Shown: positions 63,178 to 64,000 of the stretch, in pieces
Numbering within the stretch: the first letter of the stretch is position 1
Layout: each line of letters opens with the position of its first letter
Origin: Beroe ovata
Taxonomy: Eukaryota > Ctenophora > Nuda > Beroida > Beroidae
Reading direction: 5' to 3'
Assembly (NCBI GenBank): GCA_946803715.1
Contig: CAMPET010000033.1
Location: 342,173 to 406,172 of the forward strand
Length of the DNA: 64,000 nt
The notes under the pieces: model-generated
The model's database searches: none
What the model was told of the DNA's origin: nothing
What the model saw: only the letters and a program-made list of their open reading frames with translations
Position numbers and translations under genes: made by a program

Positions 63178-63851
63178 CTATCCACTGAAGCTGAGGGGTC
63201 GATTCTCCAGGACCCAACTCCTAGCAACCTCATCGTCACTCTCAGACAACGCATCTTGGATAGCTCTGGTAACCTCCTCTTCAGTGATGCTTGACACCAC
63301 ATCACCGGGGCACAGATTGGGCGTGGCATGCTGCGTTGTGGGCGTGGCATCCTCCGTACAGTGTTCCTCGTGTGTATCACAGAAACTGGGTGACCCGCAC
63401 CGCAGAGATAACGTCCTCAGGGAGAGCGGGCTCATCATGTCTGGCAGCGAGCCAACTTCCTCAGCTGTCACGGGACTGTCACAACCCTGACTGTCACAGC
63501 TTGACACGTGACTGGTACAATCGGCAAAACTATCCTCGCTAGGCTCGGTGCTCGGCACACCCATGGCGCGTCTCAGCGCCTCCGATACCTCACTGAACTG
63601 CGACAAGTGCAGTGGAATGAGACCGTCCTTGTTCTGCGCCAGAGTTGGCGCGTCATGGCGCAGTAGCAGATTGACGAGGGAGATGTGACCCCAGCGTGCA
63701 GCGGCATGAAGAGGCGTGTCACCACGTACATTGGGCGTGGTCACGTCACTACCACACTCTAGGAGTAGGAGAGCACACCCGTCATGGCCGTTAGTACAGG
63801 AGTAGTGTAGTGGGGTGTTACCCTGTGCGTCACAACATCTCACATCACAAC
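63178..63851 (-). CDS. last exon of an ankyrin-repeat protein (5' part outside window)
   Basis: One long terminal exon with acceptor GCCGCAG at 63852 and stop at 63178, 224 codons. It starts inside an ankyrin array: GCDVRCCDAQGNTPLHYSC, GSDVTTPNVRGDTPLHAAA, then a degenerate third repeat (KDGLIPLHLSQ). After the repeats comes a Ser/Cys/Asp-rich disordered region and an acidic C-terminal helix (SITEEEVTRAIQDAL), then SWVLENRPLSFSG. Ankyrin repeats are protein-binding modules. The arrangement (ankyrins near the C-terminus followed by a disordered tail) could fit a VARP/ANKRD27-like trafficking protein, but the window lacks the VPS9 domain needed to decide. Confidence 0.72.
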
Positions 63852-63888
63852 CTGCGGCGATAGCGACACGGTTATTGGTGTGACGTGT

Positions 63889-63962
63889 CATGGTAACAGT
63901 GTGTGGTTACCATGGTAACAGTGTGTGGTTACCATGGTAACAGTGTGTGGTTACCATGGTAA

Positions 63963-64000
<38 letters not shown>
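63889..64000. repeat. 22-bp X-box minisatellite followed by GT microsatellite, truncated by window end
   Basis: Units CATGGTAACAGTGTGTGG at 63889, 63911, 63933 and 63955 (period 22) recreate GGTTACCATGGTAAC at each junction. A (GT)n run continues to the window end. It lies in the intron upstream of the ankyrin terminal exon. Confidence 0.92.

Overview
The window is nuclear DNA from an animal. Its genes have many short GT-AG introns, and the encoded families (adhesion GPCR, TGF-beta type I receptor, Tweety, TRIM, sigma-like GST, SLC25 and SLC22 carriers) are metazoan. Compact genes, short intergenic distances and near-identical but several-percent-divergent duplicated blocks next to runs of N suggest a highly heterozygous invertebrate. 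An early-branching marine animal such as a sponge fits, but the sequence alone does not prove it. All gene models below were built by hand: I chose splice sites so that every exon phase joins and the summed coding length is a multiple of three.

Layout. Positions 1-28,000 are gene-poor: a small coiled-coil gene (4937-6209, minus), an intronless FAM177-like ORF (11199-11633, minus), two orphan exons (22847-23457, minus), and otherwise AT-rich sequence with CA/TG microsatellites, minisatellites and dispersed repeats. From 28,292 onward the window is gene-dense: a prenylated (CaaX) coiled-coil protein (plus; part of the locus appears twice), V-ATPase subunit e (minus), an SLC22-type transporter (minus), a 15-exon C-type-lectin adhesion GPCR (minus), a Tweety channel-like protein (plus) with a nested minus-strand UBA-like ORF in an intron, a TGF-beta/activin type I receptor kinase (minus), a sigma/HPGDS-like glutathione transferase (plus), a RING/two-B-box/coiled-coil TRIM protein (minus), an SLC25A14/30-like mitochondrial carrier (minus), and the last exon of an ankyrin-repeat gene (minus) running off the right edge.

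Relationships. The GPCR and Tweety genes start 306 bp apart, head to head, and probably share a promoter. The type I receptor and GST are also head to head, about 1.2 kb apart. CaaX/V-ATPase, Tweety/receptor and GST/TRIM are tail-to-tail pairs. There is no operon or single pathway. The shared theme is membrane biology: surface receptors, transporters and trafficking.

Cautions. Nine N sites occur, several at CA repeats and three at the edge of duplicated blocks (22816, 29471, 43158). Those duplications may be uncollapsed haplotypes rather than real tandem duplications. The most unusual biology is the CTLD-containing GPCR architecture, the polybasic CaaX coiled-coil protein, a RING domain with Asp at the histidine zinc position, and minisatellites whose units rebuild RFX X-box palindromes, in one case interleaved with CACGTG E-boxes.
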